A stretch of 64,000 nucleotides of DNA from Cyrtodaria siliqua. Lineage: Eukaryota > Mollusca > Bivalvia > Adapedonta > Hiatellidae. This document shows positions 11,433-22,534 of this stretch, in pieces. Location of the stretch: contig JAWPHD010003247.1 in NCBI GenBank assembly GCA_037043455.1, forward strand, positions 124,001 through 188,000. Direction: 5' to 3'. The notes below the pieces were generated by a model that was not told where the DNA came from, searched no databases, and saw nothing but the letters and a program-made list of their open reading frames with translations. Within the stretch, counting starts at the first letter, position 1. Each line of letters starts with the position of its first letter. Position numbers and translations under genes: made by a program.

Positions 11433-12394
11433 TAGAGTACGTAAGTAGGACAATATAATAATGTCATTGACCTTCGTTTTGCAGGAACATATACTACTTG
11501 ATATGTAGAGGTAAATGTTATGGCAAAATTAAGTCAATGTCATTCATATTGACTAATTTTGGTAGGAACATACTGCTGTCATATATATGTAATAATGTAA
11601 GTATGTACGAAGTTTGAATGCTGCAAGGATTTTGGTATCTTAATAATAGACTTAATAATACAATTGAATATAACAGATTAATGTAGCTTAATGTTGTGTA
11701 AGAAGTAGATCAAAGTATTTTGTATGAGCCTACTATTCATTGGAATAGAATGCTGCCATATAGATATAAACATGTGTTAAGTTTGAGCGCTCTCTACCGA
11801 TGATGACGTCTGGCAAATATACTTACGGACGGACGGACGGACGGACGGATAGATAGACAGTTGTAATACTATATGCCTGTTCCATTTCCGAGCAAGGGGT
11901 ATTCGAGTCTTTCTTCCTTAATGTGATATTTCTTTATTAACAACATCAGTGTTTTGTGTGCAAGCATATTAGTGAAGTTTCTTAAAAAATATAACGAAAA
12001 TTATCTGACTTAGATTTATTTTTAAATAATGTTCGGTAATCTACATTTGAGTTAAAACACGAAGTAAGTTTTAATAAAGGTGCATAGCAAACTAGCTGAC
12101 CTTACATTATGTCAACGTAACTCTTCAGCAATTGTTCAAAGTAGAGAATGGGGCACAAATCATCAAAAACACCTCCAAACCTTATAAGTAGTGGGTTGGA
12201 GGAAGCTATAAACCCAGAAATGAGCAGGAAGAATTGTCACTATATAATTGCTAAACTAAACCAAATGTTGGTAATTAGTTTACGGCAATAAATAAAAGCA
12301 ATTATTATGCATATGTATAGAAGTGATTTAGAAGTGTCCGCATAAACAACACAACAATACTAAAATCAATATTGAGTTTAACAAAGTGTATGAA
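11433..12394. other. No gene; GGAC microsatellite
   Basis: Mostly unique AT-rich sequence. A (ggac)n run lies at about 11826-11849, next to 'agatagatag'. Confidence 0.55.
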
Positions 12395-14060
12395 GTCCAT
12401 AAACTGTAAATAGACATATGTAAGCAATATAACAACATTTACTTCTTGTAACGGAAGACCACTAATCTGTTTTATGTTTATACCCTCCTGTATGACTTAT
12501 TAAACCTAACCAACACCAGACAAAAGTGATTATTCAAATAACACACTGAACATCAGACCGATTAAGACTAACATTGTAACGTCAGAAATAGATTAATGAA
12601 GAGGTGTTAAACAAACAAAACAATTTGCTACTGAAGTACCTGTCGTAAGTAACCTGTTGTTAATAAAAGTTCTACTTCTAATTATCACTAATTGCATCAT
12701 TCCGGAAACAAGATAAATCGTGTTACCATTTATTATAATAGTTACTTTCATAATAACTCTATGTGTAGCACTAACGATCTCATACGTGTAGATATGCTTG
12801 TAGCTATTTCTCATTTTAGCTTAAAAGATGAAACTACTGAACGAAGAAAATTATGATTGTCTTCAAAACTGACGAGTAGGGACAAATAGGGCGAAACGTT
12901 TTAAACAACGCCACATACAAGTATTATGCTGAGTATGACATACATCATTAAACATTTGGGGCAGAAATGAGAAAATGCCTTATGTTTTAATTTGCTCTGT
13001 TCAAACAAACATAAAACATTTATGATCTATTCTCCAAAATAAATTTAAAAAACATCAGGTTTTCAAATTATACCAATAAATGTTACGTTCTAAAGAATAA
13101 AAAAAAATAGAAGGGTGTTAATTCGCACAGGCAAACATTTATTCGATTTAACAACATAATTCAATGGCGATGATTCCGGTTCCTGCTCCTTGAATATTGG
13201 AGATCCTGTCCAATGTACCTTATGACATATGAATTGAACACAGAGCTATAAAGCTCTCACTTAGAGCTAGAAGTTGAAAAACACTGCGGGTTTAAACACT
13301 GTAGCTCTTGTTTTCACTGTTTATTGTCCGGAACTCATCACAGCCTATGTCCATCCTTCTTAGAACGGTACTACAAAAGAACTAAAAATAGCAATTATTA
13401 ATAACAATTCTTTGAATAATGTCCCACTGTACTATATTGCACTGTTATTACATAATTCATCAGGACACATATGGTGTTACTTAAAATATATTTTTCCGCT
13501 GTACTTCAGCCATATTTAACCCGTCGGTGCTGATAAGCATTGGTAATACTACGATTATTATAACTTTATATTAAAGTTCTTAATGACGTAGATGGGTGGG
13601 TGGGTGGGAAAAGCGACTTTACTGTTTGCCTGTCGGATTCGAATGACAGAAAAGCTTTTCTGCTCAGTACACGTCAGCGTATCCTCGCTTTGCACGTGCA
13701 TACGAGTATATAACGGTAGAAACCGGTTGAAACCTGTATGAACAGGTTCATTGTAACTCGTCGAACTTTAAGTTATTAAAGAGACACTTTCATAAATTAT
13801 TATCTACCCATTCCTTCAAGTCTGCAAATGTCAGTTCACTGAGCTGCACATCTGGTGGAATGAAAGGACATATTATGTTAGCACGTGGAGGAATAAGGAG
13901 TAGTGTGAACGAATCATCAGTTGGGTATTATAAACGAAGGAAGAATAGTTCAAAGCAAATCTGTTTTTTTAATATTACTAATTTGATTTGGTTGCATCAA
14001 TACTATATTTAAACATATAGTAGAACAACGGGGGGAAAATGAAAACACCAAATTATATGC
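12395..14060. repeat. Dispersed repeat, copy 1 (interrupted)
   Basis: Bases 12395-12980 match 35035-35620, and 13825-14040 match 35645-35870, in the same order. Shared blocks include 'ataactctatgtgtagcact', 'gggcgaaacgttttaaacaa' and 'cactgagctgcacatctggt'. Copy 1 has about 830 extra bases between the two parts. No terminal repeats were found, so the class is unknown. Confidence 0.75.
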
Positions 14061-14171
14061 AAGCATGTTAGGAAAGTTAGTACGTGGTGGAATAAAGCAA
14101 TATTGAGAATGAAAATTCGTGTGAGTCCTCAGGTCTTAAACCAAGAGGACCAGTGACCCTGAATCGTTCAA

Positions 14172-14475
14172 CTTGATCATGGCGGGGATTTCTTTATTTA
14201 CTCTGTCCTGTTTTAATTGGATGATGGTAGGGTAAGTGTGAGGTTTGGTGCACCCTAGAACCGGTTTAAACTCCCCATGACCTACTTTGCCACTGACCGT
14301 TCCAAGGCGGTAGCCCTATTGTCAACACTTTTGTGTTTGAGATGTCGTTTACATTTATTATTACTTTTGCTTTCTTATTTGTCTGTTTACGTGTTTGTTT
14401 CTGTGTCTTGTGGTTGACTGTCCTCCTTGAATGCTACTTTCCCTGTTCGATCTTTTTATATTTCTTTTTTGCATA
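14172..14475 (+). repeat. Family A interspersed repeat
   Basis: Member of a family seen repeatedly in this window. Diagnostic blocks are 'gatcatggcggggatt', 'gtaagtgtgaggtttggtgc', 'ttccaaggcggtagccct' and 'ccttgaatgctactttccct'. It has no terminal inverted repeat and no clear Pol III boxes, so the class is undetermined. The 92-residue open frame here is a read-through. Confidence 0.85.
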
Positions 14476-14966
14476 TGGTGGACTCGTGCAACAGAAACAG
14501 TTCAAGTGGGTAGAGAAGATTATTCAGTGTGAGATAGCAGTAAATCAACTCCATTCCTGCCATATCAGCACTCTCCACTGTTGGTCACATACCACTATAG
14601 TCAGATTGTAAGGTAGATTCTGATTAAATTAAATTACCAAAATCATAACATATCCCCATAAAACATCAAAATATTATATTTCAATCATAAAACATGTTGA
14701 TTAAGGATATTTGGACTGAAATTTGATTTTTTATGGATGTAAGCGTACCGAGCAAAAAGTAAAATTTCTTTACTGCCATTCTGTGAGTGTCACCTCCAGT
14801 GAAATATTAGAGACTGAACGCATTTCATTTTCCCCCAATTTGCTAGTCATTTTTGAGTGTCTCTAAGATAGTTCTTTAAAAACGGTTAGGCTTTATCATC
14901 CGTTCGGATATGGGAATAGATGTTGTAGGCCAAAAGGCTGGGCATATGGGAAATGCAATAGTGGTG
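14476..14966. other. No gene seen
   Basis: No coding or repeat structure recognised. Confidence 0.5.
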
Positions 14967-15215
14967 TGACGCTCAACGCTTTCACTTATTTTTGTTAGGA
15001 GATAAATGGGTATTTTCTTATACTTTCACTCATAACCAGTCAGATAGACTAATTTATTTTAATACAGTCTACTGCTTTGTAATTTTCATCACTTCCGGTG
15101 AGTATTTTCTAGGGTAAGAACGCATAACATCTCTCTCCAAAATTCGTTGCCATCTGCTGTATTTCTAATACTAAACCTTTCGAAAACTCTATAAACTGAG
15201 AGACCACATCTCATT
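14967..15215. mobile_element. Half copy of the long-TIR MITE of 27.7 kb
   Basis: Begins 'gtgacgctcaacgctttcac' and follows the left half of the 27681-28055 element through 'cttccggtgagtattttcta' and 'ttcgttgccatctgctgta'. It stops near 'ctgagagaccacatctc', so the other inverted end is missing. Confidence 0.75.
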
Positions 15216-16224
15216 GTAATACGTAGTTCATTATTTCGGCCGTATTTAATTTATTTGGTTGTATTTTTCACTTCTAAACTATCCTGTCGGCCTGTACTTC
15301 CGAGAAAACCAACGTGATGCAAGACTACTATTTTATGGATATTTTAGCATAAGAATGAGCATGTTTTGTATGAAACTAAATTATAGAATAATGCATTCTG
15401 ATATTTAAAGAAATGTTTTGTATTTAAACTAAAATGACATTGCATATATGGCCGATCATAGAATGTTACATGCAGTGATGTGTAGCGTGTTTCAGACACC
15501 ATATATCTAAGCACTTTGAAGCCATGACCCTGCATTAATTTTAAGACATGCGTATTCATATCGCACTGATATCGTTTATGAAATAAGTGTCATGTTTCTG
15601 CAGGAAATATTCGAATGTATGTAACTTATGAATTCTACCATAAAACATTAACAACACGAATATTGTTAAAACATCACCCTCTGAGGTTACCTTTATTTCA
15701 TCATGGACTTCATCATGTATAGTATATATTTTCTACCTTGATTCAGAGTGCTGAGGTTTATATTGAGATAGTTTAGACTAGCAAAAGCGCTGTGTTTTAA
15801 TTTCACGATAAGTCATAACCATTGGCATGCTGTCGTAAATTTGCCTATTTGGGGCGAATAGTTAGACGAATACATGATTCCCTGATATTATCTGATTTAT
15901 AGATGTGACCACCAAGTTGTGTTAGGATTATGTCGAGGGTTTAATAATTTGTTCAACTGGAACGATAACTGAAACGCTTGCATAAACTTATGCCATAAGC
16001 TGGGGTCACATTGTAGTTTTATATACATGTATGTACTTTTGTTTATTGCTTGTTTTCGATTGCTGATGAACAGATTGGGTAGAAAATTGTATCTATTATA
16101 TATTGTGGATGTCTTACTTAAAAATGGATAGGTCTAACTGCACATTGAATTAATCTAAAACCTAGTTGCTTATAGCTTTTGTAACGACCTTTTTATTTAT
16201 AGCTAATGTCCATGGATCTGATTA
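15216..16224. other. No gene seen
   Basis: AT-rich spacer with short frames only (for example minus strand 15344-15559) and no recognised family. Confidence 0.5.
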
Positions 16225-16536
16225 TACACTCAGTACATTTGAAAACCCAATTCATAAACCAAAGTCACAAAGTCATTATCGCGTGTGACCACCTCGAGCG
16301 TTTAACAATGCCTGGCACCTTCGCTCGAGTGGTCACTTTGTGACTTTGGTTTATGAAGTGGGTAACTTTGAATAAGTAAAACTACATGAATTTTATGTAT
16401 GATATTGATGAAATTTGGCAAATGAATAAAATAAAGATGATATATAAATACTGCAAAATTTTGTTGTTGTAGCTTTATGGAATCATAATAAATTTCATCA
16501 GCAAAAAGATGTGCGTTTTCAAATGTACTGAGTGTA
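16225..16536. mobile_element. Tc1/mariner-type MITE with a nested palindrome
   Basis: Ends 'tacactcagtacatttgaaa' (16225) and its inverse (to 16536), next to TA. Inside, a second long inverted pair (about 16250-16302 and 16320-16362) shares 'ataaaccaaagtcacaaagt' and 'gtg(t)gaccac-ctcgagcg'. It would form a strong hairpin offset to the left of the element. There is no transposase. Confidence 0.75.
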
Positions 16537-16859
16537 CGTGTCGTCATGCATTATGTATTGAAACTTACTAATCATAATGATGTTTTCTCAATATGAATAA
16601 ATGTTATTTGGATACTTCTGTTTTGGTGTTCCCTAAAAGTCCAGTATATGTGTTGAGTTTTGAGATGTCCTTTAAGACACATTTCCTAACTGAATGAAGT
16701 CGTTGAAAAATCATGGATAGCATGCTTTTTAACTGCTTACTTCTCGCTGACTGATTACCACAGAGACATTATATTGAGGCCCCATTACAGTTTTTTTTCT
16801 TTTCATTTACTATTACCTTAGTTTCTGATATAAAATATATTGTAACTAAAAACACTAGA
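16537..16859. other. No gene seen
   Basis: No recognised structure. Confidence 0.5.
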
Positions 16860-17420
16860 TTGTTTATTATGGGAGAGCATATAGTCGCCGCTTTTTCCGT
16901 CCGTCCGTCCGTGTGTGCGTCCGTGCGTCACACTTTTTGTCCGGAGCATAACTCAAAAAGTATGCTTGATTAAAGTTTGTGTGAATGATTAGGTCAATGA
17001 GACGGAGTGCAGTTCATAGGAACCATAACTCTACCTTCACTACTTTTTTAATTATCTCCCTTTTTGAAAAATCTTATCCGGAGCATAATAGAGTTCCGTA
17101 CGGAATCATTTTGCTGGGGCATTTATGACCTCAGGTGCACCATTCGAACAAACATATAATGATGCTTCACATAAACTTGGGGTCGTCCGTGGTCGAGTGG
17201 TCTCAGCTTGAAATCACATGTCCCTCACCGCTGTGGGTTCGATTGGGGCCAGGACTGTATAAGATTTGGTTGAATTCCGACAAGCGGTTTCTGAGAAAAA
17301 GTCGTCAGAAGCAAAAGATAACGACGACGACGGACGACGGACAGACAACGGACGGACGACAGACGAAGAGTGAATCCAAAACATCACATTGAGCCTTAGG
17401 CTCAGGTGATCAAAAACACT
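16860..17420 (+). mobile_element. Composite repeat with tRNA-like SINE head
   Basis: The first part (16870-17100) has 'ccgtccgtccgtccgtgtg' and 'gtccggagcataactcaaaa'. The second (17171-17415) has a tRNA-like head: 'gtggtcgagtggtct' (A-box-like, about 17190) and 'gtgggttcgattg' (B-box-like, about 17233). A 'gacgacggacgacggac' stretch follows, then the palindromic tail 'gagccttaggctcaggtgat'. The two parts may be separate insertions. Confidence 0.6.
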
Positions 17421-17689
17421 GACAGATGACAACGATTTTTAAATTTTGAAGTCCCGATTAGTTTCTTGCATTTGAGATTTACTAAAAGTAATTGATAATA
17501 GAGTATATTGTTCTAAAAATACAAAAACTATTAATTGTTAACACGGGTCTTTTAAGAAAATCCATCTATACATAGTTGTTTTAACATATATACAAGTGCA
17601 CATAAAATAAAAAACGGTTATAATTTTTAGCTCGACTATTCGAAGAATAAGAGAGCTTATGTAATCACCCCGGCGTCGGCGTCGGCGTC

Positions 17690-18335
17690 CCACATCAAGG
17701 TTTGCGTGTAAGCTGTGTTTACAAGTCTATATCTCTTACATTTCTTATCCTACCACAACCAAATTTGTTCATGGGCTTCCTTGTAGCATTATCTTAAGGG
17801 CTGCATAGGCAATTTTGGTTCCTGTAACCCATGGGCTCCCATGAAACGCAAATTATGATAGCCCATAAAATGTGTCCCATTTTACATCAAATTTTGCGTG
17901 TAAGCTGTGTTTACAAGTCTATATCTCTTACAATTCTTACCCTAGCACAACCAAATTTGGCCATTAGCTTCCTTATAGCATTATCGTAAGGGCTGCTTAA
18001 GTAATTTTGGTTCCTGTAACCCCTGCGCTCCCATGGAACCCAAATTCTGATAGCCCTTAAAATATGTCTGTTTCACATCAAATTTTGTGTGTAAGCTGTG
18101 TTTACAGGTCTATATCTCTTACATTTTTTGTCCTAGCTGAACTAAATTTTGGAATTGGTTTCTTTATAGTATGTTGTAAAGGGTTGATAAGTAATTTTGT
18201 CTTCTGCAAATTCTGGCTCCCATGGAACCCAAATTGTGATGGCCCATAAAATGTGCAATAATGCAGATCTAGGTTTGCATGTAAGCATGTATATATCTAT
18301 AATTTTGTTTGGGATTTGTTATAGCATTATGCATC
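17690..18335. repeat. About 191-bp tandem repeat, 3-3.5 copies
   Basis: 'gtaagctgtgtttacaagtc' recurs at about 17708, 17900 and 18091, followed each time by 'tatatctcttac' and later 'gctcccatg(g/a)aac'. A degenerate partial unit follows to about 18335. Confidence 0.85.
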
Positions 18336-18399
18336 TTATTACTTCACCCATATTGGGTCATGGGCTCCTCATCCCCCCACCTTTACCCCCGCCCCCACT

Positions 18400-21340
18400 C
18401 CCCTCCACACCTTTTATTTATTTATTTTTTATTTATTTTTACATATTTCTGTGTTGTTTTAGTCAATTCTTACAAATATATGTGCAACCCTCCCCGCCCC
18501 CACCACCCCTCACGCCTCTCACCCAATCACCTAACCCCCCAACCCACCCCGCCCCACACTTGAAACTTTTTCTTTTTTTTTTAAATATTTCTGTGTTGTT
18601 TTAGTCAGTTCTTACACATATATGTTGCAACCCTCCCCACCCCCATCCCCCCACCCCCTGCCTCTCACCCCATCACCTCCCCCCAAACCCCACCCCACCC
18701 CAGACTTGAAACTTTTTTCTTTTTTTTTACCTATTTCTGTGAGCTTTTGTCAATTCTTACACAAATATGTTGCAACCCTCCCCGTCAACCCCCACCCCCA
18801 CCACCCCCGCCTCTCACCCCATCACCCCACCCACCACGCCCCACACTTGATATTTCTTTTTTTTAAATATTTCTGTGTTGTTTAAGTCAATTCTTACACA
18901 TATATGTTGCAACCCTCCCTGCCCCGACCACCCCACCCCCTGTCCCTCACCCCATCACCCCCACCCACCCGCACCCCGCCCCAGACTTGAAACTTTTTTT
19001 TTTTTTTACATATTTCTGTGTTCTTTTTGTCAGTTCTTACACATATATGTTGCAACCCTCCCCACCCCCACCACCCCACCCCCACGCCTCTCACCCCATC
19101 ACCTCCCCCCCCATCCCACCCCGCCCCAGACTTGAAACTTTTTTTTTTTTACATATTTCTGTGAGCTTTTGTCAATTCTAACACAAATATGTTGCAACCC
19201 TCCCCGTCATCCCCCATCCCCCCACCCCCGCCTCTCACCCCATCACCCCACCCACCACGCCCCACACTTGAAACTTTTTTTTTTTTTACATATTTCTGTG
19301 TTGCTTTTGTCAGTTCTTACAAATATATGTTGCAACCCTTCCCCCCCCCCCACCCCCCGCCTCCCGTCTCTCACCCCATCACCCCACCTACCACGCCCCA
19401 CACTTGATTTTTTTTTTTTTACATATTTCTTTGTTGTTTTAGTCAATTCTTACACACATATGTTCCCCCCCCCCCCCCACCCAAACCCCCAACGCACTCC
19501 CGCCTCTCACCCCATCACCCCCAACCCCCTAACCCAACCCGCCCCAGACTTTGATTTCTTTTTTTTTTTTTACATATTTCTTTGTTGTTTTAGTCAGTTC
19601 TTACACATATATGTTGCAACCCTCCCCACCCCCATCCCCCCACCCCCTGCCTCTCACCCCATCACCTCCCCCCAAACCCCACCCCACCCCAGACTTGAAA
19701 CTTTTTTTTTTTTTACATATTTCTGTGAGCTTTTGTCAATTCTTACACAAATATGTTGCAACCCTCCCCGTCAACCCCCACCCCCACCACCCCCGCCTCT
19801 CACCCCATCACCCCACCCACCACGCCCCACACTTGATATTTCTTTTTTTTAAATATTTCTGTGTTGTTTAAGTCAATTCTTACACATATATGTTGCAACC
19901 CTCCCTGCCCCGACCACCCCACCCCCTGTCCCTCACCCCATCACCCCCCCCCCCCACCCGCACCCCGCCCCAGACTTGAAACTTTTTTTTTTTTTTACAT
20001 ATTTCTGTGTTCTTTTTGTCAGTTCTTACACATATATGTTGCAACCCTCCCCACCCCCACCACCCCACCCCAACGCCTCTCACCCCATCACCTCCCCCCC
20101 ATCCCACCCCGCCCCAGACTTGAAACTTTTTTTTTTTTACATATTTCTGTGAGCTTTTGTCAATTCTAACACAAATATGTTGCAACCCTCCCCGTCATCC
20201 CCCATCCCCCCCACCCCCGCCTCTCACCCCATCACCCCACCCACCACGCCCCACACTTGAAACTTTTTTTTTTTTTACATATTTCTGTGTTGCTTTTGTC
20301 AGTTCTTACAAATATATGTTGCAACCCTTCCCCCCCCCCCCCACCCCCCGCCTCCCGTCTCTCACCCCATCACCCCACCTACCACGCCCCACACTTGATT
20401 TTTTTTTTTTTACATATTTCTTTGTTGTTTTAGTCAATTCTTACACACATATGTTCCCCCCCCCCCCCCCACCCAAACCCCCAACGCACTCCCGCCTCTC
20501 ACCCCATCACCCCCAACCCCCTAACCCAACCCGCCCCAGACTTTGATTTTTTTTTTTTTTTTACATATTTCTTTGTTGTTTTAGTCAATTTTTACACATA
20601 TATGTATGTTGCCCCATCCACCCCACTCCCCACCCCCGCTCCCAATCCCCACTTGAAAATCTAATTTTGTTGTTTGTTTTTTTAACATATTTCTGTGTTG
20701 TTTTAGTCATTTCTAACACATATATGTTGCAAACTTCCCATCCCCCAACCCCAACCCCGCCTCTCCCCCCCCCCCCCCCCCCACTTGAAACCTTTTTTTT
20801 TTTACATATTTTTTTTGTTGTTTTAGTCAATTCTTACACATATATTTTGCCCCCTCCCCCCGCCCCAAACCCACTCCCGCCTCTCCCCACGCTCTCCCCC
20901 ACACCCCACCCCCACTTGAAACCATTTTTTTTTTACATATTTCTGTTGCCCCCTCATCGCCCTCCACCCCACCTACACCGCCTCTCCCCCCCCCCCCCAC
21001 CACCCCCGCCTTTTACCCCGCCACACTTGATTTTTTTTTTTTACATATTTCTTTGTTGTCAATTCTTACACATGTTGTCCTCCCACCCCCCGCCTCTACC
21101 CCATCCCCACTCAAACTCGATTTTTAAAAAAAAATCTTCATATTTTTGTGTTGTTTTGGTGAATTATTAAATAGCTTCTTACACATATATGTTGCCCTCA
21201 CCACCCCACTCCCCTTACCATCCACCCCCGCCTCTCTCCCACCCTCACCCCGCACCCCACTCAAAACTCGATTATTTCTTTTTACATATTTCTGTGTAGT
21301 TTTGGTCAATTCTTACACATAGTTATGTTGTGCTCCCAAC
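18400..21340. repeat. Pyrimidine-rich satellite, about 141-bp monomers, with higher-order repeat
   Basis: About 20 monomers. Each has a T run, 'acatatttctgtgttg', 'tcaattcttacacatatatg', 'ttgcaaccctcccc', a C-rich stretch with 'cctctcaccccatcac', and 'ccccacacttgaaac'. Spacing is about 137-147 bases. A block of about 7 monomers starting near 18570 recurs about 987 bases later near 19556 with near identity. Units beyond 20580 are more diverged and C-rich. Proline-rich open frames here (for example 18197-18604 and 19169-19852) are artefacts of composition. Confidence 0.93.
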
Positions 21341-21427
21341 CCCACCCCACATTGTTGTAGCCTTGTTTTCTGATGGTATATACTAGCTATAAATTTATTA
21401 TTCTCCGAAAAATCGAATAGTCGAGCT

Positions 21428-21690
21428 GCGCTGTTCTCCGACAGCTCTTGTTACTACATTAGTATACACTCTTTATGGGACGGGCCTCTTCCTTTGACAA
21501 AAAACTAATAATATCAATTTCCTTGTGCAAATGTATTCCTAACAGCGATTTACAGTTACCTATAGAAATTCTCCCCACCCCCACCCCCAAATACAATAGG
21601 CTCGAAATGTGTCTTTAAAAATAAAAGACGTGTTCATTACTGACGCGCCGAACCCGAACCCAATTTAGGAAAGTTATGGTGGTTCAGGAT
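21428..21690. other. Short spacer between two elements
   Basis: Unique sequence between the satellite unit and the CACTG element. No gene seen. Confidence 0.5.
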
Positions 21691-22115
21691 CACTGTAGGG
21701 ATCCGTACACCGGATCTTGGTCAAGACCCCGTTGACTAGTACGGAGTTTTGGTCAGCCAATTTGTAGAAAACGTGCGGATAACAACAGCAAAGGTAGGTT
21801 AACCACGTTTTTCTCCTATTTTTGTTCATGTATATGAATAATCAGTATTGCTATATGTTGCGGAAACATTTCCCCGTTCAAATATTACCGTACATTGTTG
21901 ACATAGTACTTTAAATGCTACAATTCGGATCAAAGAAAAACAATTGCCGGTGCTGAAATTCGCCCAAAATACCCTTCAGCAATAAATATCTCATTAATTT
22001 TCAAGTTAATGAAAATTTTGAATTGGCAGATTTATTTGTTTTTCCAATATACGTGCATGTTCAAAATTTCAGCATCATTCATCCGAAATTGGCCGAGATA
22101 TGAATCGAAACAAAA
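21691..22115 (+). repeat. Left TIR of the CACTG element
   Basis: Colinear with the inverse of 25293-25718; differences are scattered single bases and small indels. The motif 'tacggagt(t/c)ttg' occurs in the TIR near 21740 and again inside the element near 22160 and 22181 (variant 'tacggggttttg'). Confidence 0.9.
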
Positions 22116-22534
22116 CGTGCCCAGCGTAACTAATTCATATAAAAAGACGCGGATTTGTGTACGGAGTCTTGTCCATGTACTGTACGGGGTTTTGCAATGC
22201 ATAGATTGTTTTCGCTGCTCTGCACTGATGTTATTTACTTATATTTGTAGTAATTCGTAGACTATTATTTAGGTCCTATATGTCTTATACCATTTTGTAT
22301 TGTTAAGACGAAAAAATGCAGAAAACTAAAACTTAAAAGGGGTAATTCTTGAGAAAGACTCCGTATTTATTCCGAATAACTACATGTACTACAAACTAAG
22401 TCCAGACGTATATTATTGTCTGTTAGAATTGATACAGTTGTCCAATGTTAGCTCATTGTGACCACAGTTAACGTCATATACTTTTTTTTGTCATTTACAA
22501 CAATCCATTACATTGGTCTGGTCAATGTTTATTC

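Larger units (their letters stand above)
17629..21427. mobile_element. 3.8-kb unit with inverted ends enclosing two tandem arrays
   Basis: The left end 'agctcgactattcgaagaat' (17629) and the right end 'cgaatagtcgagct' (to 21427, preceded by 'ttattctccgaaaaat') are inverted copies with a small indel. The inside is almost wholly tandem DNA: a 191-bp repeat followed by a pyrimidine-rich satellite. No ORF resembles a transposase. I read it as a non-autonomous element that carries, or was colonised by, satellite DNA; the class is unknown. Confidence 0.55.

Noticed and set aside
18197..21170. Long proline-rich open frames on the plus strand
   Set aside because: They follow the C-rich satellite, change with each monomer, and are copied with the higher-order repeat. 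No conserved start or domain exists.
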